Shown: positions 38,163-47,331 of the stretch, in pieces
How the letters are laid out: each line of letters opens with the position of its first letter
How positions within the stretch are numbered: position 1 is the stretch's first letter
Notes under the pieces: generated by a model
What the model saw: only the letters and a program-made list of their open reading frames with translations
The model's database searches: none
What the model was told of the DNA's origin: nothing
Program-made: the position numbers and the translations under genes
Assembly (NCBI RefSeq): GCF_000271845.1
Contig: NZ_JH719394.1
Location: 221,080 to 285,079, forward strand
Direction: 5' to 3'
DNA: 64,000 bases
Source: Rhizobium leguminosarum bv. trifolii WSM2297
GTDB lineage: Bacteria; Pseudomonadota; Alphaproteobacteria; Rhizobiales; Rhizobiaceae

Positions 38163-39086
38163 ATGGCGTTTCTCTTCAACTCCGATGCAACCCGCGGTGC
38201 GATTTTCCGGGAGATTTTTGCGCGCGAGCTTCCGGATCTGGAATTCGTCGGGCAGGGCCAACCGGTGGATCCGGACAAGATACGCTATCTGCTGACCTGG
38301 ACAGTCCCCGACGAGATCTCTCGCTACCGGAATTTGGAAGTGCTGTTTTCTATCGGCGCCGGCGTCGATCAATTCGAACAAGACAGCGTGCCGGCGCATA
38401 TAGCCGTCGTGCGCATGGTCGAGGATGGCATCATCCGGATGATGCAGGAATACGTCACGCTTGGCGTCCTGACGCTCCACCGCGAGATGCTCGCCTACCG
38501 AGAACTGCAGAAACAGTCGGCCTGGCAGGCGCTGGCCGCACCGCAGGCCGCCCGGCGCAGAATAGGTTTCCTCGGCCTCGGCATCCTTGCGCAGGCGGCG
38601 ATCGAGCGATTGAAGCCGTTCCAATTTCCCCTCGCAGGATGGAGCCGCAGCAAAAAGCAAATCGATGGGGTCACCTGCCATCATGGCAAGGACGGACTTA
38701 CCGATTTTCTGGCAGAGACGGACATTCTGGTCTGCCTGCTGCCGCTGACCGACGAGACGCGCGGCGTTCTCAACGCCGAACTCTTCGCCCAGCTGCCGGC
38801 CGGTGCCAGGCTGTTGCATGTGGGTCGCGGGCCGCACCTCGATCAGACGGCACTGATCGAGGCACTCGATAGCGGCCGTCTCGCCGCGGCAATGCTCGAT
38901 GTCACCGATCCCGAGCCGCTGCCGGCGGACCATCCACTCTGGCATCATCCAAAAGTGGCGATCACGCCGCACATCGCCTCCGTCACCCAGCCGGAAACGG
39001 CGGCGCACGCGGTCATCGAAAATATTCGGCGCCACCGCGCCGGCAAAAATCTGATCGGCATGGTCGATCGGACACGTGGTTACTAA
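38163..39086 (+). CDS. Glyoxylate/hydroxypyruvate reductase A-like D-2-hydroxyacid dehydrogenase
   Basis: About 307 residues. The NAD(P)-binding domain has [16 protein letters not shown], and catalytic residues lie in [10 protein letters not shown] (Arg), DVTDPEPLP (Glu) and [12 protein letters not shown] (His), as in GhrA. It reduces glyoxylate and hydroxypyruvate with NAD(P)H, or works on related 2-keto acids. ATG 38163 has a GAAGGAAGG site at a good distance; the frame starts slightly upstream inside the previous gene. The gap to the argE-like gene is 16 bases, so they are cotranscribed. Confidence 0.87.
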   Translation: MAFLFNSDATRGAIFREIFARELPDLEFVGQGQPVDPDKIRYLLTWTVPDEISRYRNLEVLFSIGAGVDQFEQDSVPAHIAVVRMVEDGIIRMMQEYVTLGVLTLHREMLAYRELQKQSAWQALAAPQAARRRIGFLGLGILAQAAIERLKPFQFPLAGWSRSKKQIDGVTCHHGKDGLTDFLAETDILVCLLPLTDETRGVLNAELFAQLPAGARLLHVGRGPHLDQTALIEALDSGRLAAAMLDVTDPEPLPADHPLWHHPKVAITPHIASVTQPETAAHAVIENIRRHRAGKNLIGMVDRTRGY

Positions 39087-39100
39087 ACGAGGAAAAAGAA

Positions 39101-39457
39101 ATGTCGCTTCTGTTGACCATCGATACCGATCCGAGCTTCACCCCAAAGCAGGCCGTGCCGGACGCCGAACGGCTGATTTCGGGCAGCCCGGCCTACAAGA
39201 CCTGGGCACAGGATGCCTCAAAAGGTGAGAAGGTGCTCACCGGCATTTGGGAAGCGACGCCCGGCGAACACCATTCCATCAAGGGCACCGTCTACGAATT
39301 CTGCCACATCCTTTCAGGTGTCGTCGAAATCGACGAAAAGGACGGTGAGACGAAGACCTACCGCGCCGGCGACAGCTTTGTGATGAAACCTGGTTTTGTC
39401 GGCGTCTGGCGTACCATCGAAACCGTGCGCAAGATCTATGTCTGCGTTTACGACTGA
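39101..39457 (+). CDS. Small cupin-domain protein
   Basis: About 118 residues, a single cupin barrel of the kind Cupin_3/DUF861 (EFCHILSGVVEIDEKDG ... YRAGDSFVMKPGFVGVW). Related proteins include EutQ-like and ureidoglycine aminohydrolase-like enzymes as well as non-catalytic binders. Only one His of the usual metal set is clear (CHIL), so catalysis is uncertain. Third gene of the operon, 14 bases after the reductase, followed by a strong terminator. Confidence 0.82.
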   Translation: MSLLLTIDTDPSFTPKQAVPDAERLISGSPAYKTWAQDASKGEKVLTGIWEATPGEHHSIKGTVYEFCHILSGVVEIDEKDGETKTYRAGDSFVMKPGFVGVWRTIETVRKIYVCVYD

Positions 39458-39466
39458 GTGAAACCG

Positions 39467-39496
39467 ACAGGCGCGCCCGAATGTCGGCGCGCCTGT
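39467..39496 (+). terminator. Terminator after the argE-ghrA-cupin operon
   Basis: A perfect 11-bp stem, ACAGGCGCGCC and GGCGCGCCTGT, with an eight-base loop, ten bases after the cupin stop and followed by TCTAT. The opposing cupin gene ends at 39536, so it may serve both directions. Confidence 0.75.
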
Positions 39497-39535
39497 TCTA
39501 TCATCTGCTAAAGCAGGCGAGACGGCTGATCCCGG

Positions 39536-40255
39536 TTAAGTCTCAAGGCCTTCGGCGATGACAAAGATCTTCTTGAGGTTGCCGTGAATTGACAGGCGGT
39601 TGATCGTGCCACGGTCGACGAAAATCGCGTCCCCAGGCCCGACCGATGTCTTCGTCCCGTCTGCATCGGCCACCTCAGCCTGCCCCTCCAGAATGTACAT
39701 CAATTCATGGACGGGATGAGGACGCGACAGCCGAACATGCGGCGTCGTCGCCCAGACACCAGCCCGAAAGCCGGCCGCTTCGTCGGAAAATGCCCTGAAC
39801 TGACGGCACTGCGGCGTGTCCCCTTCCACGTACTGCGCCGGAGGCGGCGCGGAGGCGGCAAGCGCCACACCGCTGTCGATCACCACGACGCCCTGCGTAC
39901 TCGATGTCGCCGCGGTCGTCGCACAGAAGATCCAGCGCGTGCCTGCTTCCGCCTCCGCCGTGATGTCCTCGCCCCGGCCGATGACCACGCTGTCGCCGGA
40001 GGTGAGATGAAACGTCGAGCCGCCCGAATAGAGGACAAGACGCCCTGCCACGACGACCAAGCATTCCGTATGGGGAAAGCGACTGATCGAGATCTTTCCG
40101 TCCCAATGGACCGATCCGGTGGAAACCCCGCCCGAGGCGGTCCAGACGATATCGCGGCCGGCCCCGAAGATGTCGTCTGGTCCCAAAGTGCTTCGCTTGC
40201 CTTCCGGAGCGGAACCGCTTTTCGCCTCGAAGAGGAGAATGGTTTTACCGGTCAT
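39536..40255 (-). CDS. Two-domain cupin protein
   Basis: About 239 residues made of two cupin barrels. The first (about 45-100) has HTECLVVVAGRLVLYSGG and a GDSVVIGRGE turn. The second (about 170-235) has PHPVHELMYILEGQAEVADADG with two His and a Glu able to bind a metal, and GPGDAIFVDRG. Similar proteins include bicupin dioxygenases and (S)-ureidoglycine aminohydrolase. Convergent with the first cupin operon and divergent from the FAD oxidase gene. Function unknown. Confidence 0.82.
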   Translation of the reverse strand: MTGKTILLFEAKSGSAPEGKRSTLGPDDIFGAGRDIVWTASGGVSTGSVHWDGKISISRFPHTECLVVVAGRLVLYSGGSTFHLTSGDSVVIGRGEDITAEAEAGTRWIFCATTAATSSTQGVVVIDSGVALAASAPPPAQYVEGDTPQCRQFRAFSDEAAGFRAGVWATTPHVRLSRPHPVHELMYILEGQAEVADADGTKTSVGPGDAIFVDRGTINRLSIHGNLKKIFVIAEGLET

Positions 40256-40528
40256 CGTGGGGCTCCCATTTTGATGAGATATTCATAAGCTTGGTGCTGG
40301 CGCCATTTGGATTGTTCCTCGAAGCACCGCGGACCGAATTCTGCTCAAATCCTAATCTGTGGCTTGCGCGGGTGGGCAGCGGAGTTGGCGCATAAACAGA
40401 ATATCCTGTGGTTTGCTGCCCCGAACACAGGCAATTGTTGCGAAACAAAGCCGCCTGCGCCGCCCCCCTCCAACCAAGCCGGCATATACTTCATGCATCG
40501 GATCAGACGAGTATAAAGGCATGCGCCA

Positions 40529-41806
40529 ATGAAATTTGCGTCCTACTGGCATGATACCTCGATCCCATTTGCCGGAGGCCTCGCCGACCCCGTCTCCGGA
40601 GATTTCGAGGCGGCGGTGATCGGAGCCGGCTTCACGGGGCTCAACGCCGCGCGCACGCTGGCGCAAGCCGGCGTGAAGGTCGCTCTGCTGGAAGCCGAAC
40701 ACGTTGGGTACGGTGCGTCCGGCCGCAATGGCGGGCACCTGAACAGCGGTCATTTCGCAAGCTTCGGCGCCGCCAAGCAGCATCTCGGGGAAGACCGGGC
40801 GCGCCGCTTGTGGCGGGCCTATGACGATTCGATCGACATGATCGAACGGATCATCGACGAAGAAAAGATCGCCTGCGACTTCCGCAGGGGCGGCAAGCTC
40901 AAGCTTGCCTCGAAGCCCTCTCATGTCGGCAAGCTGCAGGCAATGTCCGAAGAAATCCGTCGCGAGGTCGACCCGTCAGCCGAATGGCTCACACGTGAGG
41001 ACCTCCGCAAGGAGATTATATCGGATGCCTTCCATGGCGGGATTCTCTATCCGAAATCCGCGATGATGCACATGGGACGCTTCGCCAACGGCATCGCGGA
41101 TGCGGCCCGCCGCCATGGCGCGGCGATCTGGGAGCGGAACCCGGTCACCGCCCGCGAGCGCGTGGCGAATGGATGGCGGCTAATCACGCCGACCGGCTCG
41201 CTCACCGCCCGCCAGGTCATCCTGGCGACCGACGCCTATACGCCAAGCGCCTTTAACTATTTCCGCCGAAGGCTGATGCCGATCGCTTCCTTCATCATTG
41301 CGACGCGCCCACTCACCCCGCAGGAGGTCGCCGCGACGATTCCGGGCAACCGCAACTTCACCAATTCCCTCAACATCTCCAACTATTTCCGCCTGACGCC
41401 CGACAACCGCTTGCTGTTCGGGGGGAGGGCGCGGTTTTCGGCCATGTCCAACCAGAAAACCGACGTCAGCTCCGGCCAGCTTCTGCGCCAACAGATGGTC
41501 GGCATGTTTCCGCAGCTTGCTGACGTCGAGATCGACTATTGCTGGGGCGGACTCGTCGGCTGCACGCAAGACCGTTATCCGCGCGCGGGCAGCGCAGACG
41601 GTGTCATTTACAGCATGGGCTATTCCGGTCACGGGGCCCAGTTATCGACCTTCATGGGGAATGCGCTGGCCAATATGGCGATGGGGCGCAAGGACGGCAA
41701 TCCGCTGGACGGCTTCGCGTGGCCCGCCGTTCCGATGCATACGGGAAACCCATGGTTCCTGCCCATCGTCGGCGCCTATTACCGCATGAAGGATCTCGTC
41801 GGATGA
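40529..41806 (+). CDS. FAD-dependent amine oxidase (PuuB/DadA-type)
   Basis: About 425 residues of the DAO family. The dinucleotide-binding motif is AAVIGAGFTGLNAARTL near residue 30, followed by GYGASGRNGGHLNSG, typical of gamma-glutamylputrescine oxidase PuuB and its relatives. The C-terminal FAD contact lies in IYSMGYSGHGAQLSTFMG. It would oxidise an amine to an aldehyde with release of H2O2 or reduction of another acceptor. The aldehyde dehydrogenase gene overlaps it by four bases and would take the aldehyde on. No glutamate-putrescine ligase gene is nearby. Confidence 0.87.
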   Translation: MKFASYWHDTSIPFAGGLADPVSGDFEAAVIGAGFTGLNAARTLAQAGVKVALLEAEHVGYGASGRNGGHLNSGHFASFGAAKQHLGEDRARRLWRAYDDSIDMIERIIDEEKIACDFRRGGKLKLASKPSHVGKLQAMSEEIRREVDPSAEWLTREDLRKEIISDAFHGGILYPKSAMMHMGRFANGIADAARRHGAAIWERNPVTARERVANGWRLITPTGSLTARQVILATDAYTPSAFNYFRRRLMPIASFIIATRPLTPQEVAATIPGNRNFTNSLNISNYFRLTPDNRLLFGGRARFSAMSNQKTDVSSGQLLRQQMVGMFPQLADVEIDYCWGGLVGCTQDRYPRAGSADGVIYSMGYSGHGAQLSTFMGNALANMAMGRKDGNPLDGFAWPAVPMHTGNPWFLPIVGAYYRMKDLVG

Positions 41807-43257
41807 TCACGCCTCTCGAACACCTGTCCCGCAGCGATCGTCTCGAAAGGTTCTTCATCGACGGCAAGTGGCTCGAACCCAGGGGCACCGCCAAGGGCAT
41901 CGTGGTGAACCCTGCCACGGAAGAGGTGGTGACCCATTTTGCGCTCGGAAACCGTGAGGTTGTCGACGCTGCGGTTTCCGCGGCCCGGCGAGCCTTCGTC
42001 AGCTGGAGCCGTACCAAGCCGGAATACCGCGCAGGTCTGCTTAATCGCCTAGAGGTGCTGCTCGAAGCGCGCAGCGAACTGTTTGCACAATGCCTGAGCC
42101 TCGAAATGGGCGCGGCGATCGGATATGCACGTAGCGCGCAGGTGCCGCTGGCGATCGCCCATGTCAAGGTCGCTCGCGAAGTGCTGGAAGCCTTTCCCTT
42201 CGTCAAGCAGCGCGGCAACACCGCCATCGCCCACGAACCGATCGGCGTCTGCGCACTGATCACACCATGGAACTGGCCGCTATACCAGATCACCGCCAAG
42301 GTTTCGCCGGCGCTTGCTGCAGGCTGCGCGGTCGTGCTGAAGCCCAGCGAGCTTTCTCCTCTCAGCGCGCTGTTGTTTGCAGAGACGATTGAGGAGGCCG
42401 GCTTCCCCAAAGGTGTCTTCAACCTCGTCAATGGTGACGGCTCCGGCGTTGGTTCGGCTCTCGCGTGCCATCCGGATGTCGACATGATTTCGATTACCGG
42501 CTCTACCCGGGCCGGGGTGGCGGTGGCGCAGGCAGCCGCGCCGACCGTCAAGCGCGTCGCGCAGGAGCTTGGCGGCAAGTCGCCGAATGTGATCCTGCCG
42601 GACGCTGATCTCGATCGCGCCGTTTCCATGGGCGTAGCGGCTGCCTTCCGCAATCTCGGCCAGTCATGCAGCGCGCCGACGCGTATGATCGTGCCGCGCG
42701 CGCTATTGTCCGAGAGCGAGTCCATCGCCGGGAGAGCCGCAGACGAGATCGTGGTCGGTGATCCCCTCTCAACAGCCAGCACACACGGTGCGATCGCCAA
42801 CCGCGCCCAGTTCGATCGGATCCAAACCATGATCGGCGTCGGTATCGCAGAAGGCGCGACGCTCGTTACCGGCGGCGAGGGTCGCCCCGCCGGTCTGAAT
42901 GCCGGGTACTACGTAAAACCGACGATTTTTTCGGAGGTGCGAACGGACATGCGCATCGCCCAGGAGGAGATCTTCGGCCCGGTTCTCTGCCTCATCCCCT
43001 ACGACACGGTGGAGGAAGCCATCACCATCGCCAACCATACCGTCTACGGCTTGGGTGCGCATGTGCAGGGAAGGAATAGAGAGGTCGTCAAGGACGTCGC
43101 GTCACAGATCCGCTGCGGTCAAGTGCATCTCAACTATCCGGCCTGGGATCCACACGCGCCTTTCGGCGGCTTCAAACAATCTGGAAATGGACGCGAATTC
43201 GGCATTGAGGGCATGCTGGAATACCTCGAAGTCAAATCCATCCTCGGTTACTTCTAG
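41803..43257 (+). CDS. NAD(P)-dependent aldehyde dehydrogenase
   Basis: About 484 residues from ATG 41803, overlapping the oxidase stop (ATGA). The frame is open from 41539 but homology starts at MITPLEHLSRSD. The catalytic Cys289 (NLGQSCSAPTR) and base Glu255 (ELGGKSPNVIL) are present, with the GSTRAG motif of the cofactor site. It should oxidise the aldehyde produced by the coupled amine oxidase to the acid. Confidence 0.9.
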   Translation: MITPLEHLSRSDRLERFFIDGKWLEPRGTAKGIVVNPATEEVVTHFALGNREVVDAAVSAARRAFVSWSRTKPEYRAGLLNRLEVLLEARSELFAQCLSLEMGAAIGYARSAQVPLAIAHVKVAREVLEAFPFVKQRGNTAIAHEPIGVCALITPWNWPLYQITAKVSPALAAGCAVVLKPSELSPLSALLFAETIEEAGFPKGVFNLVNGDGSGVGSALACHPDVDMISITGSTRAGVAVAQAAAPTVKRVAQELGGKSPNVILPDADLDRAVSMGVAAAFRNLGQSCSAPTRMIVPRALLSESESIAGRAADEIVVGDPLSTASTHGAIANRAQFDRIQTMIGVGIAEGATLVTGGEGRPAGLNAGYYVKPTIFSEVRTDMRIAQEEIFGPVLCLIPYDTVEEAITIANHTVYGLGAHVQGRNREVVKDVASQIRCGQVHLNYPAWDPHAPFGGFKQSGNGREFGIEGMLEYLEVKSILGYF

Positions 43258-43633
43258 AGCACAACGCCGAAGGCCCGAGGCCGCGTCGGGATCCCATTGC
43301 GGCCAACTATTCGGCATGCTCGCCCCTGCTGCGCCGACCGTCGATAACACCAGTCAGAACAATCTGGCACCGTCCTGCAGACGGGCGCCGGATTTCATGG
43401 CTCCGCATAGCTTTGCCGATCGAGGTCCAAGTTACAGCCGAAGATGACTGTCGCATCGCCCAAAACGTTATTTTCCACCGCGGCAGCACTCCCAGTCGAT
43501 GCATGCTGCTTGTCCTGTTTCGGTAGACTTGGCTCAGGAACGCGTCGAAGCCGGCGATAATGGCGCAAGACGGAATTCATTTAAAACGGTGGCTCTCGCA
43601 GCCAGCGACGGATGGTCAGAGAGGAAGACGACT
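43258..43633. other. Gene-free stretch of about 375 bases upstream of the gabD-like gene
   Basis: Only short ORFs without recognisable family occur here. No clear terminator follows the aldehyde dehydrogenase gene, so read-through into the gabD-like gene is possible. An AGAGGAAG ribosome-binding site lies at the end of the stretch. No other structure seen. Confidence 0.45.
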
Positions 43634-45091
43634 ATGCCTGAGTTGAAAGACAAAGACCTTTTCCAGCAGGCCGGGTTGATCGACGGGATCTGGTCGAGGG
43701 CAGCGTCGGGCAAGACGGTGAACGTCGTCAATCCCGCCACCCAGGCAAACCTCGGCACCGTTCCGGATATGGGAACTGCCGAGACCCGCGCGGCGATCGA
43801 CGCAGCTCAGGCCGCTTTCACCCTATGGAAGAAGAGGACGCATGCCGAGCGTGCGGTTCTGCTCGAGCGCTGGTATTCGCTGATGATCGAAAATCTCGAG
43901 GATCTGGCGCTGCTCATCACGCTTGAACAGGGCAAGCCTCTCGATGAATCGCGCGCCGAAATCCGTTATGGTGCTTCCTTCGTCAAGTGGTTTGCCGAAG
44001 AAGCCCGCCGTATCGGCGGCCATACCATTCCCTCGCCGACGCCGGATCGCCGCATCGTCGTGCTCAAGGAAGCGGTCGGCGTCTGCGCAATCGTTACGCC
44101 CTGGAATTTCCCGATCGCCATGATTACCCGAAAGGTGGCGCCCGCCCTGGCGGCCGGCTGTACGGTTGTCGTCAAGCCTTCGGAGTTCACTCCCTATTCG
44201 GCGCTCGCCATGGGTATCCTTGCCGAGCGCGCCGGTATTCCGGCAGGCGTGATCAACATCGTCACCGGCATGCCCACGGAAATCGGCAACGAGTTCATGG
44301 CGAATGCGACGGTGCGTAAGATCTCCTTCACCGGCTCGACCCGGATCGGCTCGCTTCTGATGCGGGGCGCCGCCGACAGCATCAAGCGGCTCTCCCTCGA
44401 ACTCGGCGGCAATGCGCCGTTCATCGTCTTCGACGACGCCGATCTCGATCTCGCGGTCGAGGGCGCAATCCTGTCCAAGTTCCGCAACGGCGGCCAGACC
44501 TGCGTCTGCGCCAACCGCATCCTGGTGCAGGCCGGCGTCTATGATGCCTTCGCCGAAAAGCTCTGCGCCCGCGTCAACGCCATGAAGGTCGGCCCCGGCA
44601 CGGAGCCGGGCAACGTCATCGGCCCGATGATCAACATGGCGGCGATCGAGAAGATCAACCGACATGTCGACGACGCTCTGACCCGAGGCGCCAGGATCGC
44701 CGCTCGCGGCAGCTCCGTGGCGGAAGGCTCGCAATATGCCGCGCCGATGGTGCTGACCGGCGCAACGACCGACATGCTGCTTGCCAGCGAAGAAACCTTC
44801 GGTCCGGTGGCTCCGCTCTTCCGCTTCGACACGGAAGACGAGGCGATCGCAATTGCCAACGGCACGCCTTTTGGTCTGGCTGCGTATTTCTACACAGAAA
44901 ATCTGAAGCGTTCCTGGCGCGTCGGCGAAGCCCTGGAGTTCGGCATGATCGGACTTAATACCGGCGCGATCTCGACCGAAGTCGCCCCCTTTGGCGGCGT
45001 CAAGCAGTCCGGCCTGGGCCGTGAGGGAGCGCAGGTTGGCATCGAGGAATATCTCGAGATGAAGAGCTTCCACATCGGCGGGCTGAGCTGA
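43634..45091 (+). CDS. gabD: Succinate-semialdehyde dehydrogenase-like aldehyde dehydrogenase
   Basis: About 485 residues of the GabD subfamily. Catalytic Cys290 lies in NGGQTCVCANR, with the two cysteines close together as in GabD, and the base Glu256 lies in LELGGNAPFIVFD. PWNFPIAMITRK and FTGSTRIG bind the cofactor. It oxidises succinate semialdehyde (or glutarate semialdehyde) with NAD(P), completing GABA or putrescine breakdown. The frame is open to 43499, but ATG 43634 has a good ribosome-binding site. A canonical terminator follows. Confidence 0.9.
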   Translation: MPELKDKDLFQQAGLIDGIWSRAASGKTVNVVNPATQANLGTVPDMGTAETRAAIDAAQAAFTLWKKRTHAERAVLLERWYSLMIENLEDLALLITLEQGKPLDESRAEIRYGASFVKWFAEEARRIGGHTIPSPTPDRRIVVLKEAVGVCAIVTPWNFPIAMITRKVAPALAAGCTVVVKPSEFTPYSALAMGILAERAGIPAGVINIVTGMPTEIGNEFMANATVRKISFTGSTRIGSLLMRGAADSIKRLSLELGGNAPFIVFDDADLDLAVEGAILSKFRNGGQTCVCANRILVQAGVYDAFAEKLCARVNAMKVGPGTEPGNVIGPMINMAAIEKINRHVDDALTRGARIAARGSSVAEGSQYAAPMVLTGATTDMLLASEETFGPVAPLFRFDTEDEAIAIANGTPFGLAAYFYTENLKRSWRVGEALEFGMIGLNTGAISTEVAPFGGVKQSGLGREGAQVGIEEYLEMKSFHIGGLS

Positions 45092-45124
45092 GCCTGACGC
45101 CACGACGAAATGAGAACCAGCGAT

Positions 45125-45153
45125 ATGGCGCACACGCGTGCGCCATTTTTTTT
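45125..45153 (+). terminator. Canonical intrinsic terminator after the gabD-like gene
   Basis: A perfect nine-base-pair stem (ATGGCGCAC and GTGCGCCAT) with an ACGC loop, then a run of eight T. It lies 34 bases after the stop codon. Confidence 0.92.
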
Positions 45154-45360
45154 CACAGCCATCGCGGCACACGGATCTTGGCAATCTTCGCTTACGGTCG
45201 ATCCGGCTGCAGGCCGCCCCCCTCGAGCTTTACGTCTCCGGAGAGTTTGCTTGGTCAGAGACGCTCTTAGGCAGGCTTGAGGCCGACGGGGGAGGGGATT
45301 ACATTGCGGGGCGCTACGGCCACGAATTGATTTGCCGATCGCGAGCACGGCCGGCCACTT

Positions 45361-45395
45361 CAAAAAAAAAGCGCGGACGTACACGCCCGCGCTTT
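45361..45395 (-). terminator. Intrinsic terminator of the haloacid-dehalogenase gene
   Basis: Read on the minus strand, AAAGCGCGG and CCGCGCTTT form a stem around a ten-base loop, followed by a run of nine T. It starts 12 bases after the stop of the dehalogenase-type gene. Confidence 0.9.
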
Positions 45396-45406
45396 GCTCG
45401 TTCGGC

Positions 45407-46075
45407 TCAGAGACCGAAAACGCCCGGCAGGCCGGAAATGTCGGCAATCTCGACATAGCCATAGAACGGGTTGGCGGGTTCATGGCGGCGGTTCACCCAC
45501 ACCTTGTTTTTGATGCCGATATCGTTGGCCGACATAAGGTCATAGCGGAACGAGGAGGAGCAGTGCACAACATCTTCGGGGGCGCAGCCGAGCATGTCGA
45601 ACATATATTCAAAGGCCTGCAGACGCGGCTTGTAGGCCTGCGCCTGTTCGGCCGTGTAGACTGCATGGAACGGGGCGCCGAGCTTTTCGACATTCGACAT
45701 GATCTGCGAATTCATCGCGTTCGACAGGATCACCAGCGGGATCTCCTTGGCGACCTTCGCAAGGCCAGCCGGTACATCCGCATGCGGACCCCAGGTTGGC
45801 ACCCGTTCATAGACCATCCGGGCGTCTTCGTCGTTGAACTTGACGCCATTGCGCTTGCAGCTACGCTCCAGCGAATTGTGAACGACCTCGGCATAGGGCT
45901 TCCAGTCGCCCAGTACCTCGTCGAGGCGATAGGCGGCGAAGTTGCGGACGAACTCGGCCATGCGCGGCTCGTCGAGCTGGTTGCCGTAAAGGTCGCGCGC
46001 CGCCTCCGCCATCTGGAAGTTGGTCAGCGTGCCGTAGCAGTCGAAGGTGATGTATTTCGGACGCAAGAGGGTCAT
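45407..46075 (-). CDS. Haloacid dehalogenase type II-like HAD hydrolase
   Basis: About 222 residues. The Asp nucleophile motif is ITFDCYGTLTN; the second and third HAD motifs lie in LVILSNAMNS and the YKPRLQAFEYM Lys region. It resembles L-2-haloacid dehalogenases (type II) that convert L-2-halo acids to D-2-hydroxy acids, but many members act on phosphates or unknown substrates. ATG 46075 follows AAAGGA at seven bases; an ATG at 46081 and a long open frame to 46369 also exist. It stands alone with its own terminator. Confidence 0.85.
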   Translation of the reverse strand: MTLLRPKYITFDCYGTLTNFQMAEAARDLYGNQLDEPRMAEFVRNFAAYRLDEVLGDWKPYAEVVHNSLERSCKRNGVKFNDEDARMVYERVPTWGPHADVPAGLAKVAKEIPLVILSNAMNSQIMSNVEKLGAPFHAVYTAEQAQAYKPRLQAFEYMFDMLGCAPEDVVHCSSSFRYDLMSANDIGIKNKVWVNRRHEPANPFYGYVEIADISGLPGVFGL

Positions 46076-46484
46076 GGGCATATCCTTTGGAGAGTGGTCG
46101 GTGCATCGAAAATTATGATAGACGCGACCCGCCCCCCGGCTCGCCCGAATGTGGCGGCTATCGAAGCAGATTATTTCGTATCGAAAGGCGGCTTTGGCAG
46201 ATGGTTGTGGATGCCCCGCCCGCTGGCGGGTGCTGCAAGAGAGAACGAAGGCTGGGTCACCCCATGCTCTGCTCCTCTGTTTTGATCGCTCCTCACACTG
46301 CCTCAGCCGGCGTGCCCGCGTGGAGCCGTGTTGCTCGCGATCCGCCCGGTGGCGCCCACATGCCAGCATAAGATGCGGCGGGCGACAAAGGGAAAACGAT
46401 AAGATACTGCACAGGACATAGCCTTCAGACGATTAGCCAAGCCGCACTCCTTCACACTTCCACATAGGAAACGAAGGAAGTGTC
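46076..46484. other. Gene-free divergent region of about 410 bases
   Basis: Lies between the divergent dehalogenase-type and GNAT genes. It contains a GC hairpin, CCCGCC-CGCT-GGCGGG at 46215-46230, with no T-run. A good ribosome-binding site (GAAGGAAG) precedes the GNAT start. I see no gene in it. Confidence 0.45.
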
Positions 46485-47318
46485 ATGCAGACAAGCCAGA
46501 TCGACTTTGCCGCTTTCGGCAGCGAACACCTGGGTGCCGCCCTTGAGCTGTCGCGGCAGGCGGGCTGGCCCCATCGACCTGAAGACTGGGAGATGGCCCG
46601 TGCCTTGAGCGAAGGCGTCGTCGCTATCGAGGGCGACCGGGTGGTCGGCACCGTACTCGTTACCCCCTACAAGCAAGACTGCGCCACGATCAACATGGTC
46701 ATCGTCGATGAAGCCATGCGCGGCCGCGGTCTTGGGCGCAAGCTTATGCATGCCGCAATAGAGCTCGCCGGCGATCGCCCGCTCCGGCTTGTGGCGACCG
46801 CCGAGGGCCTTCCCCTCTACGAGAAGCTCGGCTTTCGCCAGACCGGCCGGATTCTGCAGCACCAGGGCATCGCAGCAAAAGTGGCCGCGCCGATGACAAC
46901 GTCAGCCGCCACCATGACCGATCTCTCCGCTGTGATCGAACTCGATCGACAGGCATTCCGCGCCGATCGCGCCGATTTGATTGCCTATCTCGCCAAGGTC
47001 GGTGAACTCGCCGTGGTCCGCAGCAACGGACGCGTCAGCGGTTTTGCGGTCCTTCGCACTTTCGGCCGGGGTGAGGTCATCGGCCCCGTCATTGCCAGCA
47101 ACCTGGAAGACGCCAAAGCGCTGATTGCGCATTTCATCGCCGTGCGGCCCGGCGTGTTCCTCAGGGTCGACACCACCGCTGCATCAGGCCTGTCCGACTG
47201 GCTGGCCGAACAGGGCTTCGCCCATGTCGGCAGCGGCATCGCGATGATGAAGCCATCAATTCCCAGCGCCGAATCCGGCACTACAATCTTCGCCCTCGCT
47301 AACCAGGCACTCGGCTGA
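46485..47318 (+). CDS. Tandem-GNAT acetyltransferase (paralogue of 35903-36778)
   Basis: About 277 residues with the same plan as its paralogue: LSRQAGWPHRPEDWE at the start, an acetyl-CoA-binding loop near RGRGLGRKLMHAA, LYEKLGFRQTGRIL closing the first domain, and a second GNAT-like domain with FGRGEVIGPVIASN. The second domain keeps the fold but not a convincing CoA loop, so only the first is likely to acetylate. It is 13 bases before a class III aminotransferase gene, suggesting an amine or amino acid as acceptor. Confidence 0.83.
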   Translation: MQTSQIDFAAFGSEHLGAALELSRQAGWPHRPEDWEMARALSEGVVAIEGDRVVGTVLVTPYKQDCATINMVIVDEAMRGRGLGRKLMHAAIELAGDRPLRLVATAEGLPLYEKLGFRQTGRILQHQGIAAKVAAPMTTSAATMTDLSAVIELDRQAFRADRADLIAYLAKVGELAVVRSNGRVSGFAVLRTFGRGEVIGPVIASNLEDAKALIAHFIAVRPGVFLRVDTTAASGLSDWLAEQGFAHVGSGIAMMKPSIPSAESGTTIFALANQALG

Positions 47319-47331
47319 TCCGGAGAGCAAC

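Noticed and set aside
46215..46230. Hairpin CCCGCC-CGCT-GGCGGG as a terminator
   Set aside because: No T-run on either strand and it lies between divergent genes, where no terminator is expected.
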